A DNA stretch of 60,182 nt from Protostelium mycophagum (taxonomy: Eukaryota; Evosea; Variosea; Protosteliida; Protosteliaceae), in the NCBI GenBank assembly GCA_002081555.1, contig MZNV01001116.1, positions 1 through 60,182 of the forward strand, written 5' to 3'. The notes below the pieces were generated by a model. The model was given only the letters and a program-made list of their open reading frames with translations. It was not told where the DNA came from and ran no database searches. Shown piece after piece: positions 10,212-22,948 of the stretch; positions within the stretch are counted from its first letter, which is position 1, and each line of letters starts with the position of its first letter. Position numbers and translations under genes: made by a program.

Positions 10212-12657
10212 ATGAGCCAACTCAAAGAGATTATTACAAACTCGGGTCCAGTGAGAGGATTCATAGATACCCATTCATTATCCATTACCACCACACAAGC
10301 GCTACCTCCTGGAACAGAGAAACCAATTAGTGAGTGAAAAGTCTTGAAAACAGTTTGATTTCCATCAGAGAAGTGGTTGGGTGTTCCATTTGCGAAATGT
10401 GAAAGATGGGCATATCCCCAATCAGTCGATCCATGGCAACAAGTGAATCTTCTTCACACACCATCTATCATCGAGATGATCTGCTGATTTTCATTAGACG
10501 AGAGAATGTTACGAGTTTGGAGCAATCCCTCCACAGCTCCCTTCCAGTGAGAACATTCGCCTTCATGACAAGCTCACCTGTCTCAGGGATAGAAGCACTT
10601 TGGGGTCAATCCGGCATCCTACTCAGGCGACCCTCTCAGTCTGAATCCGAATGTCTAAATCTGAACATCTTCTCTCCCATCAACGTGTGTATTTCTGAGT
10701 GATGATTATATTGTACATGAGCGACAATTGAGATCATACGACAGGAAGAGGAGAAAAAATTGCCCGTAATGGTCTGGATTTATGGTGGCGCATTCAAAGA
10801 TGGAAATTCTGCCAATGGTTTGTACGACCCCACCGACCTTCTTCGTCATCATCCTGATGTGAGATCACAAACATCATCGTGACTGAATTGATGTGACAAA
10901 GGTGATCATTGTGACGGGGAATTACAGGACCAATTTATTCGGCTTCATAACACATGATGATCTGAAGGAATCTGTTCCAGAGAAGAAGAGCGGTAATTAC
11001 GGAATCGCCGATCAACAGATGATGATCAGGTACGACATCACCATATAATTTTCTCAGAATACTCACCACTTTTCACCTTCTGATGTGTGCAGATGGGTCA
11101 GGGAAAATATTGACAAGTTTGGGGGTGATGTCGACAACATCACTCTATTTGGTGAATCTGCTGGAGCAATATCTGTGGCCATCCACATGACCCTGGAGAA
11201 TTCGTCGGGATTTCACAGAGCCATACTTCAGAGTGGGTCCATAGACACGATCGTGAGTTACTGTTTAAATTCATATGCCTCTTACTTTTATTTAAATCAC
11301 TGCTCCAGCCACCAGGAGACAACAGTTTCATTTGGGATGAGCTATTAAAACTTTGTGATATAGACACAAACCTCAGTCCCTCCCAAAAGGTGAATTGTCA
11401 TCGACAATCCTGAAGTGATTTGATGCAGGTCGAGGAGATGAGAAGACAACCTCTCTCTACATTGATGGAAGCTCTCGACGGCAATCCAACATGGAGGTTT
11501 GCGGTTCTGTCTCGTTGTAGAATGACCAATCTGAATTAAATTAGATTTATGCCCACACCGGGCGGGGTCCTCACTGACAACCCGGGAACAAAACTTATGG
11601 CGGGAAATATAAACAGAGATATCACAGATGTAATTGTGGGATTTAACAAAGACGAAGGAACATTGTTCTCAAGAGGGGCATTCTTTGACTTGTCAAACGC
11701 AGACAATTACAACCGATTTCTCGCGAATATCCCATCTATAGCACGAGAGCACGTGAAGAAGGTGAGATATTGTATAGTTCGGCCAGATTCCCTACATCAC
11801 GACGAAATTCTCGGTAATTAACGTGTCCATTACCGTAAACTGGGAATCTGACCAAAAAATATTTTTTGTTGATTTTATACAGGCCTACCCTGGGCTGCCT
11901 GGCGACAGGACAACCGATGAAGGGAGAGAAGCAGCCTACCAGACTGAAGACAATCTATTGGGTGATATCGTCTTTAAAGGACCTCTGATATGGACGGCCA
12001 GGTGAGTTATTGAGACAGTGATGAAAAGAGGATGAGATTTCTAGGAATCTTGTGATGACGAAAAAGTTGGGAAGACACCAGGCTGACGTCCGATTCTACC
12101 TCTATGATCATCAATGTGGTTGGTTGAAGAAGTCATTGGAACATGCCAACAAATCTCACTTTGGTATGTTCAATTCTCGGACATGAACAAATCATCTCGA
12201 TATGATGTTGATCTTGTATCAGGTGTGATGCATGCAGCTGAGTTGGCCAGTGTCTTCCTCCATACACCCTGTTTTCATGATATGAGAGATCCTCAAAAAT
12301 CCGACTGGAAATTATCCAACTCAATGGCAAAGAAATGGATTCAATTCGCTGTCAACGGCAAGCCGGAGGGTTGGCCCGTCTACAATGGAAAAGGGGGTGA
12401 AATTCTATTGAACTTTCAAATTACGCAAGCTGACGGCCCAAGGGAAAGTCATGACCTTCAGAGAGGTTCAGGGTCAAGTGGAAGAGGACCAAGTGATTGA
12501 GACGGCAAATGCATTAGACGAAGATGAAGAGAGGGAAGTGAACATGCAGCTGTGGCATGAGATGTACAATGCGAAGAATGGAGGTGCAATGGACCGACTC
12601 TATTTTGCGGTGAAGATGTTGGCCTCATCTTACCTTCCCGCCTGGTTGAGAGGATGA
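10212..12657 (+). CDS. Type B carboxylesterase/lipase family hydrolase
   Basis: Alpha/beta-hydrolase that cleaves carboxylic esters. From the ATG at 10212 (MSQLKEIITNSGPVRGFID) exons joined in frame give KWLGVPFAKCERWAYP, the conserved SECLNLNIFSP (family E-D-C-L-x-L-N-V), an oxyanion-hole region PVMVWIYGGAFKDGNS, and the nucleophile elbow FGESAGA with catalytic Ser. The acid is the Glu of GFNKDEGT and the His is likely that of GVMHAAEL. At least ten introns of about 40-60 nt are needed. There is no clear signal peptide, so the enzyme may be cytosolic. The C-terminus after the fold is acidic (ALDEDEEREVN), ending at 12655-12657. The substrate cannot be told from sequence. Confidence 0.88.
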
Positions 12658-13012
12658 TAAGGCATTGGCATGATCCACAGCTATTAGATAGATAATGGCT
12701 TTGATTCTGTGGAAAGATGCCATGCAGCTGGATGAACAACGACTCGCAGATGTCAGATGAATACAAATCCTTGTACTTCATCCGCATGGAATTTTCGGTC
12801 ATTTCGGAGTTTGTTTACAAATGTCACGGTGTCACATGTCATGCTTTTCACAATAATCAAAGTGACATCTCCCGGTAATACACCTTGGAAGATTTGATCT
12901 TGCCGTGAATGGTCACGTCTATTACCGTGATTCATGATGAAGAGATGTGTAAAGATTGACGTGCTGTCACCGAGAACATATTGAAGATGTTCTTGTCATT
13001 CTCATCAGGGAG
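12658..13012. other. Intergenic spacer upstream of LRR receptor
   Basis: 355 bp lie between the carboxylesterase stop and the receptor start codon on the same strand. The spacer contains two short stretches around ATTACCGTGA and GGTAATACA but no gene or repeat I can support. It presumably contains the receptor's promoter. Confidence 0.45.
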
Positions 13013-16000
13013 ATGCAACCCGCAGCGCGTTTATGTCTAAGCCTTTTAACGGTGGTCTTGGTCTCTGGCTGGATTCAAGAAGAATACGATGCTCTCCAAG
13101 AGCTCTATAACGCACTGAATGGTGACCATTATGATGTGAAATCATGTTCGGTATTGACGATGAGCAGGTCCAAATTGGATAAGTTCCTGGGATATATCAA
13201 ACCCCGACTATTGTTCTTATGTTTCTGTCGCTTGTCAAAACATCACCGATGGGCCAAGTGAATTTTCCCATTTGATGTAAAAATGGTCTTATTTTCGTAG
13301 TTGAACATCTCGGACTCTTTGAAAATAACCTCGATGGCGTACTTCCAGACACCCCGACTGCTTGGAATTTCCCCCAACTGCAGACCTTGAACCTTGGAAA
13401 TAATCACATCCATGGCAACCTGCCTGCCTCTATGGCTCCAGGAATGCCAAAACTCCTCCATCTCGATCTTTCTTACAATGACTTAACTGGATTGGTGAGT
13501 CGCTTTCATCGTGAAGAATGATATGTTAAAGGAAGCAGATCCCAGCTAATTTTGGTGATTTCACAAAGATGACCTTCTTGGACATCTCACAACCTGATTC
13601 GGGTAGTAATGATGGTTTTGTGGGACCATTACCATCGGCTAGAATGAGCGAGTGGAAAGACTTGATTTATTTTAAGGTCTCACACAACCACAATTTAATG
13701 GGAAATATACCAGATCTTTCTGCTGCCAAAGGTCTGCAATTTTTCAGGGCCTCCAACACCAGGTGAGTGAGGAGAATTTAAATTTAAAAATGACTGATGG
13801 CTGGTTGTAGAATGTCAGGAAATATCTTTGAAATGCACGGAATGAAAGACTTGGACACGTTTCACGTTGGCGGTTCCCTCGTTACAGGTGATTCTCCGAT
13901 CTATTTTGACAATCTACAACGTTGTAGGGCCCATCCCAGACAGCATTAACGATGCAGTGTCTCTTACTGTCCTTAACGTGGAACAGACACTTGTGACAGC
14001 CATGCCAAAATCAATGTCTAATCTGACACGATTGAGGGAGCTGCACATGCGTATCGGCAATATTGGAGGTCCGATCACACCCGATCTGGGAGCCTGCATC
14101 AGCTTGGATATAGTGAGTGAAAGTGAAAAGTTTGACTGACCCTTTTAGGTCCGACTGGAAAATAACTTTCTGACAGGACACCTCCCAGACTTGAGTGGTT
14201 TGACCTCTCTACAATATGTAGGCGATTTTTACAATACGAAAATGACATCTTTGAGTTTACTGCGGATGCGAATCGCTTAGAGGGTCAGATCCCGACTTAT
14301 TGGACAGATCTTCCCGCCTTAATACAGTTATCACTCCGAAACAACCGCTTCAGTGGACCAATTCCCGCATGGAAGAACACCAGCACGATATCTTATATGT
14401 ATCTCGCAGATAACCAACTGTCAGGAGAGGTGAGTTGAAGATGATGCATCTTCAATTTGGACGGAATTGACTCGTTGTAGATACCTCAATCTATTCTGGA
14501 TCTCGATCGTCTTGTTCAATTGGGTGCGGATTCAATTGAACTTGTCATCATTAAATCTCTACAGATCTCAGCAATAATAATCTGACTGGATCTGTCATTC
14601 TTCCCACCCAGTTGACGTCACCTATAAATAGACTAGATTACTCCGGTAACTCCCTGACAGGTGTCATACCAGATCTCTCCTCCTTCTTCAGCGTGAGTGA
14701 CATTTTCCCTTGAAATTTCCACGGATGACACTTCACAGCTCCAGATAGTATTTCTCAGTTTTAATCAATTGAACGGCACCATCCCACAATTACCTCCCAA
14801 CATTCAGACTTTATCTTTATCGAGGAACAAGTTGGGAGGAAATATATCACAGTATCTATCTGATTCTACATCCTTGGTATCGCTTGACCTGTCTTACAAC
14901 AGTCTTTCGGGGCAGGTATGGTGACTTTACAGATCTTTTTTAAATTCAAATGTGAAGTGATTCACCAACATGTCAGATCCCATCTGATCTGTTCAAATTG
15001 TCAAATCTCAAAGTCCTCAAACTGAGTGGAAACAAATTAAGTGGAGAAGTAGCATCTCTCCCTGCATCTCTTGTAGAACTCAAATTAAATGACAACATGC
15101 TGTCCGGATCTGTCCCATACAGTTTGACTGATTGTGCCAAATGTGAGATATCTACCTATCTCCGGAAGTGTCATTTCTGACATGACATAGTGGAGATCCT
15201 GTCACTCGCAAACAACAACTTCAGCGGATTATTTCCGTACTTATACCAAACATACTCGATGACCAGCATAGACCTGAGTAATAATCAACTCTATGGAGAT
15301 ATACCCATCTCTTACATGTTTTACATGGCATATGTGTGTATCTCCATCTTTTTGATAGATCCGTGACATCTTACATGTGACAGGTCGACATAGCTAATAA
15401 CCTTTTTTCGGGGGATCTTTTCGATGATGGAAAGATCACCGCGGAATGGAATTTCTTTCTGACATATCTTGACATCTCAAACAACAAGTTCACCAACAAA
15501 ATCTTCTGGAACCTGCCAACCTGTCTTGTATTTTTTAAAGCATCTAATAACCTGTTCATTGATACACAAGTGAGTCCGTGATTATTGTGATTGTGTCATT
15601 CTGAACTTTTTAGCCAGCGGACTTTGCAATTTTCGACCCAGATATCAGGACTTGGCCATTTTTAATCGAATGTAACATCAGTTATAACAGACTGAGTGGC
15701 GCCATACTCATCCTCTTCACCCTAGAGAGGTAAACATTCACCTTCCACATTCGATTTACGCCTGCAGAATGCCCTCTCTGCAAAAGTTGGATCTGTCCAA
15801 TAATAATCTCTTCGGATTCATACCGCCTTATCTGGGCCAACTTACTCGCCTTGAAACCTTAGACTTGTCGAATAATGACTTGATCGGTTCAATACCCTCC
15901 TTCTTAAGTTCGCTCCAGATGCTGACCGTTTTAAACCTGGGGCATAACCACTTTACATCAGAAGACATCTCATTCATCACCTCTCTGACAAGGCTACAAG

Positions 16001-19000
16001 TGAGTCTGAATTGTTGTTTATTGTACTGAGAGTTGTAGACGTTGGATCTGTCTCATAACAATATTACTGCTGTCATACCCCTTCAGATCGGTCAGCTGAC
16101 AAAGATCGTATCTGTAGATCTGTCGAACAATAAGATGAATGGAGAGATCCCACCCAGCATGTACAACATACGAACGATCACGCGTCTCATGCTGCAGAAC
16201 AACAATTTGACAGGACCTGTCGAGATGATGTCATCCGACATTGTGCAGATAGATCTCAGCAACAACAGATTCATTGGAAGAGCCAGTGTGATAGAGGGAT
16301 TATTTTCCGTCGCTTATCTTAACATCAGCCACAACCAGTTCAACGGTAATATTTATCACTGTCATCATTTGAATTTTCACACCGTTCAGATACACTCCCA
16401 GACATATCTCAGAAATCCAAATTACAAATTGCAGACATGAGCAACAATGTCATATCTGGAACTGTCTCCTCCATATCCTCGCTCATTTCCCTCTATGTAA
16501 GTCAAACACAGTATATAACTCTTCTGACTATTAAGATTTTTAACGTTAGTCATAACAACCTCTATGGGTCTATTCCAACCCTGTCATCTCTTTCCAATCT
16601 GCAAGCGATTGATTTCAGCCACAATAACTTCACGGACAACATCATGATGAACGAGATTATCACTACCGTTAACGGAACGAGGAAATATGTGCAATGTGAT
16701 ATGACGGACAACAACTTTGTATGTCCGGTGAACTGGCAATCTTACCATCTGTGTGGTGCAAGGTGTAATTGAGAATCTACAACGATCGTGTGATACCGAC
16801 ATGACATCTGACAGGTGTCAAACATTGGATGTACAACGGACGAGTAACGTGTCACTCAGAGTGGAAGGAAACGTCACATCATTTGACGTTGACAACTTTT
16901 TGACGGTTCTTTCAAATGCAGCGAACATTACTAAGAGCAGGTTGTCTGTATTTAATATACGCTCAGGAAGGTGAGTGGGGATGTCGACATCTACAACTCG
17001 TGAAGACGTATCTGACATGAACAAAGTGTAATTGTAGATCTGATTGTGGGACCACCACCATCAGGCAGCATCAATGAAGGTAACGCCGACAGAACAGTGC
17101 AAGTCATCCAGCAGAAAGCAATGGAAAAGAATGGACTGCAGCCTTACAATGTGAGCATCCATATTCACCGAAAAAACAGTTATAAATCCCTGCAGGTCCT
17201 CAGCTTTGGAGCCGTGACACCCACTTCCTCAACATATGACAACAGCATCGTGATCGATAAGACCACAAATAATTCCGGAACACCGGTCGGTTTGATTGTG
17301 GGACTTGCAGTGGGAGGAACTGTCCTTCTCCTTATTATCGTATTAATCGTGGCTTTCATTCTCCATCGAAGGATAAATACAAAGATGGGGCTATATGACA
17401 GACAGCTGTCAATGATAGACATGTCCCAAATAGATTTGGGAGAGGCGAAAAACTCTATCGTGAGTTGTAGATCGATGTGCATCAAGATGACGTGTGCAGG
17501 TCCCGTTCTCGGAACTGAACGGCATGGTAGAGGTAGGGTCAGGGGCATACGGAATAGTTTACCGGGCGGAGTGGAGAAACCTGTCAGTCGCTGTCAAACA
17601 GGTGATGCATGGGAGATTTGAATGCCAAAGATGACATATTTACAGATCCGAGCGGAGCACGTGACACAGAATCAGTTGAACGAATTCATGGTATGTGGTA
17701 TTGGTATCTATTGACTGACAAGAGATAGAGCGAGATGTCAATATTAAGAAGGTTGCGTGCGCATCCAGTAAGTCTTCATATTTCCTATTTATCTTAATGC
17801 TTTTACTGACTGGTTGTAGAACGTCGTCATGTTGTGAGTAGCAAGATTTTATTCATTTAATCTTGTTGAAATTAACATTTCTCAGCATTGGCGTCACCTT
17901 TCCTCCTGACCCGTTGTCCATGGTAAGACATCTTCATTTATTTTCTTCTGATACTGATATATACAGATCACGTAAGTCAATCTCTACTCCCAAACGTAAA
18001 GATACTCATAATTACAGCGAGTTCTGTGATGGCGGTTCCCTTCTTGGTATTTGCATCTTTCTTGACTAACTCATCCTAACAAATGCGCAGATTACTTGAC
18101 GCGAAATGTCTGCGATATGGACAGAAAGAACAGATTCATATATGATATCTCATTGGGAATGTATCATCTTCACAAAGAGGGTGTCATCCATCGGTAAGAT
18201 ATCTCGATACACCACAATTATTGCAGCGCATACCTCGATTTTTTTCCAAACATTATTCATCTGAATATATGGATGTTGATGAGGTCCAGAGATCTTGCAG
18301 CAAGAAATATCCTTCTGTCAAAACATCTGGACGCAAAGGTAACTATGGTGATAAGTATAATGATGACGTGTGGCAGGTGTCAGACTTCGGAATGTCACGT
18401 CAGACAGAGACAGAAGAGACTCCAGGGACAACACAGGCAACAGTTGGCCCATTGAAATGGATGGCACCAGAAGGTATTATCCCTTGTGAAATTCATCGTG
18501 TTCTGATCATTGACAGCTATCGCGCAGAGACAGTACTCAAAAGCAACAGACAGCTTTTCTTTTGGGTAAGACAGCAACAGGTGTGACGACGTCTTAATGA
18601 CATCTACAGAGTAGTCATGTGGGAAGTTCTAACAGTAGAGGAACCTTGGAAAGGCATGTCCGCAGTAGAAGCAGCTATCGCCGTCGTTACAGAAGAAAAG
18701 AGATTAGACATCCCCTCTAATACAGTTCCGTGGCTGCAGTCCTTGATTCACTGTGAGAAAATCTTTCTGGAATTTTGAAATGACTGGTTGTAGCGTGCTG
18801 GATGACAAACCCAGAGGAGAGACCCACTTTTGAGTTCATCAGCGCATTCATTGGTAAAGAGACCGGAATTGCCCCTGAACCGATGGAGCGTAAGTTGCCA
18901 TGGCGATAAGGTCATTCTGATGACGTCATTAGGTATTAACAATTCGTCACCAAACAGTTCACATCCTTCCTCGGTGGAAAAACAGAACAGTAACAGCACC

Positions 19001-19282
19001 GGTACTGTCGTTAGCAACTCTAAAAGAAGGACGAATGGCCATCATGAGCAAAAGGACGATGAGCCAGCTCTACCTGGGGGAGGGACTCAGTACTCTGCCG
19101 TGGGATTGTTAAGTGAGTTTTCCATCATTGATCTCGCATCTGAAAGCTATAGGTCACTCATGATTTTCAAAAGAATGATCTTTCGTATCGTACAAAACAA
19201 TAAAATGTACTTCTTTCTGTTGCAGCTCATGATGATGTCATCATTGTGTCAACAGGTAGACGTTGGGGGAATTGCTGTTTAA
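13013..19282 (+). CDS. Leucine-rich-repeat receptor kinase with tyrosine-kinase-type catalytic motifs
   Basis: Single-pass receptor kinase. The ATG at 13013 starts a signal peptide (MQPAARLCLSLLTVVLVSG). A Cys-containing cap (NPDYCSYVSVACQNITDG) precedes some twenty or more plant-type LRRs over 13.3-16.7 kb (for example LQTLNLGNNHIHGNLPASM). A membrane segment sits near 17280-17370 (VGLIVGLAVGGTVLLLIIVL). The kinase starts near 17500: Gly loop VGSGAYGIVY, VAVK lysine, HRDLAARN catalytic loop (split by an intron), SDFGMSR and PLKWMAPE. HRDLAARN plus KWMAPE is the tyrosine-kinase pattern, although TKL kinases are close. The tail after 18.9 kb is Ser/Asn-rich, with the stop at 19280-19282. Several introns end GGTTGTAG or CGTTGTAG. 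The ligand is unknown. Confidence 0.88.
13900..13927 (+). repeat. 14 bp palindrome at an intron 3' end
   Basis: The intron that ends at 13927 closes with CTACAACGTTGTAG, a perfect 14 bp palindrome made of the window's recurring acceptor word TTGTAG and its reverse complement. Splicing there joins SLVTG to PIPDSIND in frame, so the acceptor is real if the LRR model is right. Confidence 0.7.
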
Positions 19283-20130
19283 ATTAAACCCGTGACAGGC
19301 AGAGATTCTGCTGGTGGTTCAACCATAGAGGCATGATAGCTATATTCATCTTTGAAAATTGTACGAAATCTCATCAAAAATGAGGATTCTTCATTCCATG
19401 AAAATTCCATGAATTTATAAAGACATGTGTAAACATAAAACACACACGAATGCGTGTACAGACAGGGGTATATGTTATCCATTGTACATAGACATTGTGC
19501 ATTGTATACAGTGCGTCTGTGAGTTGTAGATTTCATACAGACGCGTCCATACAAGTTGCCTATACCATAAGACACTTCCATATGAGTTGTAGATTTGTAC
19601 GCATCTGTATGAGTTGTAGATTCATTTCCTTACAAGTTGTAAGTGTTAACTACACATTAGTATGCACTGATGATTTAACAGCACAATTTTGTTGGTTTAC
19701 ATATCAAGAAATCCTCAAAGTTATGGATCATGCAACTTGAGATAATTGGTATGATGGTCATTCATCGGTGTACACCAATTGACCGACTTTTTAGAAGAGA
19801 AAATCTGTCAAAGAAAGCATGCCCAAAATGTCCTCTCCAAAAATCCAAAAAATAGCAATCAATATATCGAGAAGAATAAATAACTTATTTCTTTTCAGAT
19901 CTTTGGTCCATATTGTGCCGTATCTTTATAGACTTGTCTCAAGCGTGTATCAACAATTTTTTTTTAAACTCTGGCCGGTGCATGCTTTGTGTCTGCCATA
20001 GTTGGGTCGTGAGTCCATCTCTCTGTGATCTGCTGAAGAAATTCTTCTGCCTGAGACGCGTTGTTCTGAGGAAAAGAGTAACTTTCCAAAACAACCACAA
20101 CTAAAACAAGACACCAGAGATCAAACAACC
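19283..20130. other. Intergenic region with short GAGTTGTAGATT repeats
   Basis: 848 bp without a supported gene. At 19521, 19584 and 19611 the word GAGTTGTAGATT recurs, each time next to a CATA/GTAT-rich stretch (CATACAGACGCG, CATATGAG, CTGTATGAG), and a weaker copy (CAAGTTGTAAG) lies near 19633. Spacing is 63 and 27 bp, so this is not a strict tandem array. The remainder is AT-rich and may hold the receptor gene's 3' end and the next gene's promoter. Confidence 0.6.
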
Positions 20131-20935
20131 ATGACTAAAATCAACCCATCAATCGTGGAACCCGCTCAAAGATTATTAACCAACACGGAAAGACTGATAG
20201 CCTCAGGGAGAGAGAGACAAGAGAGGTACGCAGCGCTTGGGATTCTCTCAACTGCAGAACCCTGCCCCTCGCAGGTTGAGTTGGAGGAGATGTGGGCAGA
20301 GGAACAATTACAAGATACATTGGTTTGCACGTAAGAAATGTAAATGCAAAATGTATCATGATAAAACCATGTCTCACCAGCATGATAAGCTCCTACATTC
20401 TTGTCACCAAAGTTTAATGTCCTTCTGCACAGCAGACCAGTCGTTGATATGTCACAGCCCAATTCCCTTTCTGGTTTGAGTGTGTTTCCATATCGTGATG
20501 TTGGAACAGTTTTTGTTTTACAAAAAGAAATGAGAAGGTCGATGCATGTTCGTCGTGCCAAAAAACGCGGGAAAGTCCTCCACAAAATTTCCTCGTCCTT
20601 GGCACTGTACATAAGGAGATCAATCATCTCCCAACCCCTGCCCTAGATTACAACGTTGTAACGAGAGAAAAATCGACAGAAAAAATTTTGGAAAGGATCC
20701 CACCTGAAAAAACTCTCGACAAAATCTTGGAAAAAAGAAGTCATATCATCGAGACTTTGCCCTCTAAAGCGATGGTCAGCGAGATGAACAGCAGTGATGA
20801 GGTAACCTCTTAAAATTGACCAAGTTGACGTGATCCATCTGTTTTCACATTTTGGGAAGTCATCTCCAGACCAGAGACCATCGAGCTGAACGCTGCTTGG
20901 AGAGCCTCTGTACATTTGTAGAAATTGATACATAA
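20131..20935 (+). CDS. Hypothetical protein, about 187 residues
   Basis: No family recognised. The ATG at 20131 opens an exon reading MTKINPSIVEPAQRLLTNTE that is helical and Glu/Arg-rich, ending QLQDTLVC. A roughly 100 nt intron (GTAAG...CACAG) joins in frame to RPVVDMSQPNSLSGLSVFPY and MRRSMH. A 66 nt intron then leads to EINHLPTPALDYNVVTREKS and a helical, charged repeat-like part (ILERIPPEKTLDKILEKRS). The last exon after about 20872 reads TRDHRAERCLESLCTF and ends at 20933-20935. No signal peptide, membrane segment or known motif is seen. The exon joins rest on frame alone. Confidence 0.55.
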
Positions 20936-21058
20936 TCATTTAAATATTATTGTCTCCAACTTTGTCATTTTGGTGCAGAGTTGTTGCACGATGGAGTTAG
21001 ACGTAAACTTCACCCGCGGTTGTGGATGTAATTTCCGAAATGATCAAAAGGACAAACG

Positions 21059-22654
21059 ATGACCAGGAAGACATTCCTCATCATCGGTGGCTGTGGGTTC
21101 TTAGGGCGTCATATTGTCGAACATTTTCAGAGACAAGGAAGGGGAGATGTGCTGAAGGTGTTCGATATCAGAAAGACCTTCGATGACGCCACTGTCGAGT
21201 TCATCGTTGGTGATATGACTAGAATAGATGATCTAAACAAGGCTTGTGAGGTAGATCTTTTACATCTTCCTTTCAGGGGAGTCTCTTCTGACCAAAACTC
21301 ATCATTTCTTAGGGTGTGGATACCGTCATCCACTGTGCTTCACCAGCAGTTGGTCTCAATCAACATTCAGAAGAACTTCTCTACGCCATCAACGTCCTCG
21401 GCACACAGAATGTGATCGAGGCTTGCATTAAAAACAGAGTCAAGCAGCTCATTTATACATCCTCCGCAAGTGTTGTTTTTGAAGGGAAGCCCATCTATAA
21501 TGTCGATGAGACACAGCCCCTTGCAACCAAATTTCTCGACCCATATTCAAAGACAAAGGTAATGACAATAAGAGTTAGCTGTGCAGAGGCAAAAACTTCT
21601 GTACAGTGCCATCTTTGTCTATTTACAAGATAACAAAAATATTTTTTGTAAAACTTTTCGTTGTATGACAAATACCTAAATAGATAAATAAATAATCACA
21701 AAAAATCAGAATTTATTTGAATATAAATACACTTAAAGTTCTAGTGTCTGTACAAGTACTGATATGCGCAGGCTGAGGCCGAGAGACACGTTCTACAAGC
21801 AAACGGTAGAAAGGGTCTCCTGACCATTTCTTTGAGACCGTCTGGATTATTTGGTCCGAGGGACGCCCAATTTGTGCCCGGGGTTCTTTCTGCCGCGAAG
21901 CAAGGAAAAACGAGATTTAGAATCGGAGATGGTGGGTGTTTCTCTGCACCACTACAACGAGACAACCCTGCGTACAGAGGACAGTTTTATTCTGATACGA
22001 CTCAGGCAAGAATAAATTCGACTTCACGTACATTGAAAATGTGGCGGATGCGCATCTGATTGCTGCGGACAAACTGACGGAAAATTCTCCGGTTGCGGGC
22101 CAGGCCTATTTCATCACAAATGACGAACCAGTTTACTTCTGGGGTGAGTGAAATTTCGACGAAAATTCTTCTATTGTAGTGTGATTATCTCCCTATTTCA
22201 TGAATAAACCAACACAAGCACCGAAATACACTCTTAAATGTATTTTCAACTTTTGGATTTCGCTCACCCCGTTGACATCTCCAGATATGATCGCATACTT
22301 CTGCAAAGAGTTTCAACTGCCCTCTCCAAGTTTTGGCATTCCATATTCACTAGCTTTTGCGGTATATAATTAATATTATTTATCATAGGATCTTGTTTAT
22401 CCGTTGTAGATTGCTAATTTCTTGGAATTTCTTGTGTGGTTTCTGGCCTTATTTGGTAATTTTACTCACGTGTGATGACGTCATAATGACCCTCAGGTAT
22501 CGCCTTTGCCCCAGTCTTCAACAAATTCCGCACCGTGAATGTGGGCATCACCCGAACATTCTCCATCGAAAAGGCAAAGAAGGAGCTAGGATACACTCCT
22601 AAAGTCTCTTTAGAAGAAGGAAAGAAGACGACGGCAGCATGGTTCAAGAAGTAA
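21059..22654 (+). CDS. NSDHL/Erg26-like sterol-4-alpha-carboxylate 3-dehydrogenase
   Basis: Short-chain (extended SDR, 3-beta-HSD family) enzyme, likely acting in C4 demethylation of sterols at the ER. The ATG at 21059 is followed at once by the NAD(P)-binding GGCGFLGRHIVE. Next come VDTVIHCASPAVG, LIYTSSASVVFEG and the catalytic Y-x-x-x-K as DPYSKTK. The family block FTYIENVADAHLIAADKL and AYFITNDEPVYFW follow after an intron that removes 21932-22008. The C-terminal part has a hydrophobic segment (NFLEFLVWFLALFG) expected to anchor it to the membrane, then FSIEKAKKELGYTP and the stop at 22652-22654. Five or six introns are needed; one ends CGTTGTAG at 22409. It might prefer another 3-beta-hydroxysteroid. 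Confidence 0.88.
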
Positions 22655-22948
22655 GTCGTCTGCATCTACAGAGCGCTTGGCGTGACGTGTGACATTTACA
22701 GAAGTGTAGACCAAAAGGCATGAGAATGGACCACTGAAATAAAGATGATCGTTCGAGACGATGAAGAGTGATGTTATGAACTTTATTTATAATTTATCTG
22801 ATGATAATATTTTCATTTTGATCCTCTTAGAAATGACTTTGGACGAGCCAGCTGTTTGCCGTTCGAATCGAATTTTTGTTCAGGGCATCAAGCCTGAACG
22901 TTATTTACATTTTTCTTCGCCGCCTCTTCTGCAAGAATCTGCGCAGAG

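Noticed and set aside
20237-20646. Alternative Cys/His-rich frame (KKCKCKMYHDKTMSHQHD) as a zinc-finger exon
   Set aside because: It lies in the intron of the model that keeps one frame from 20131 to 20935, and it has no start or in-frame continuation.
22440-22500. A 27 nt intron starting GTGTGATGACGTCA in the sterol dehydrogenase
   Set aside because: The phase was wrong. A 41 nt intron starting GTAATTTTAC restores the frame.
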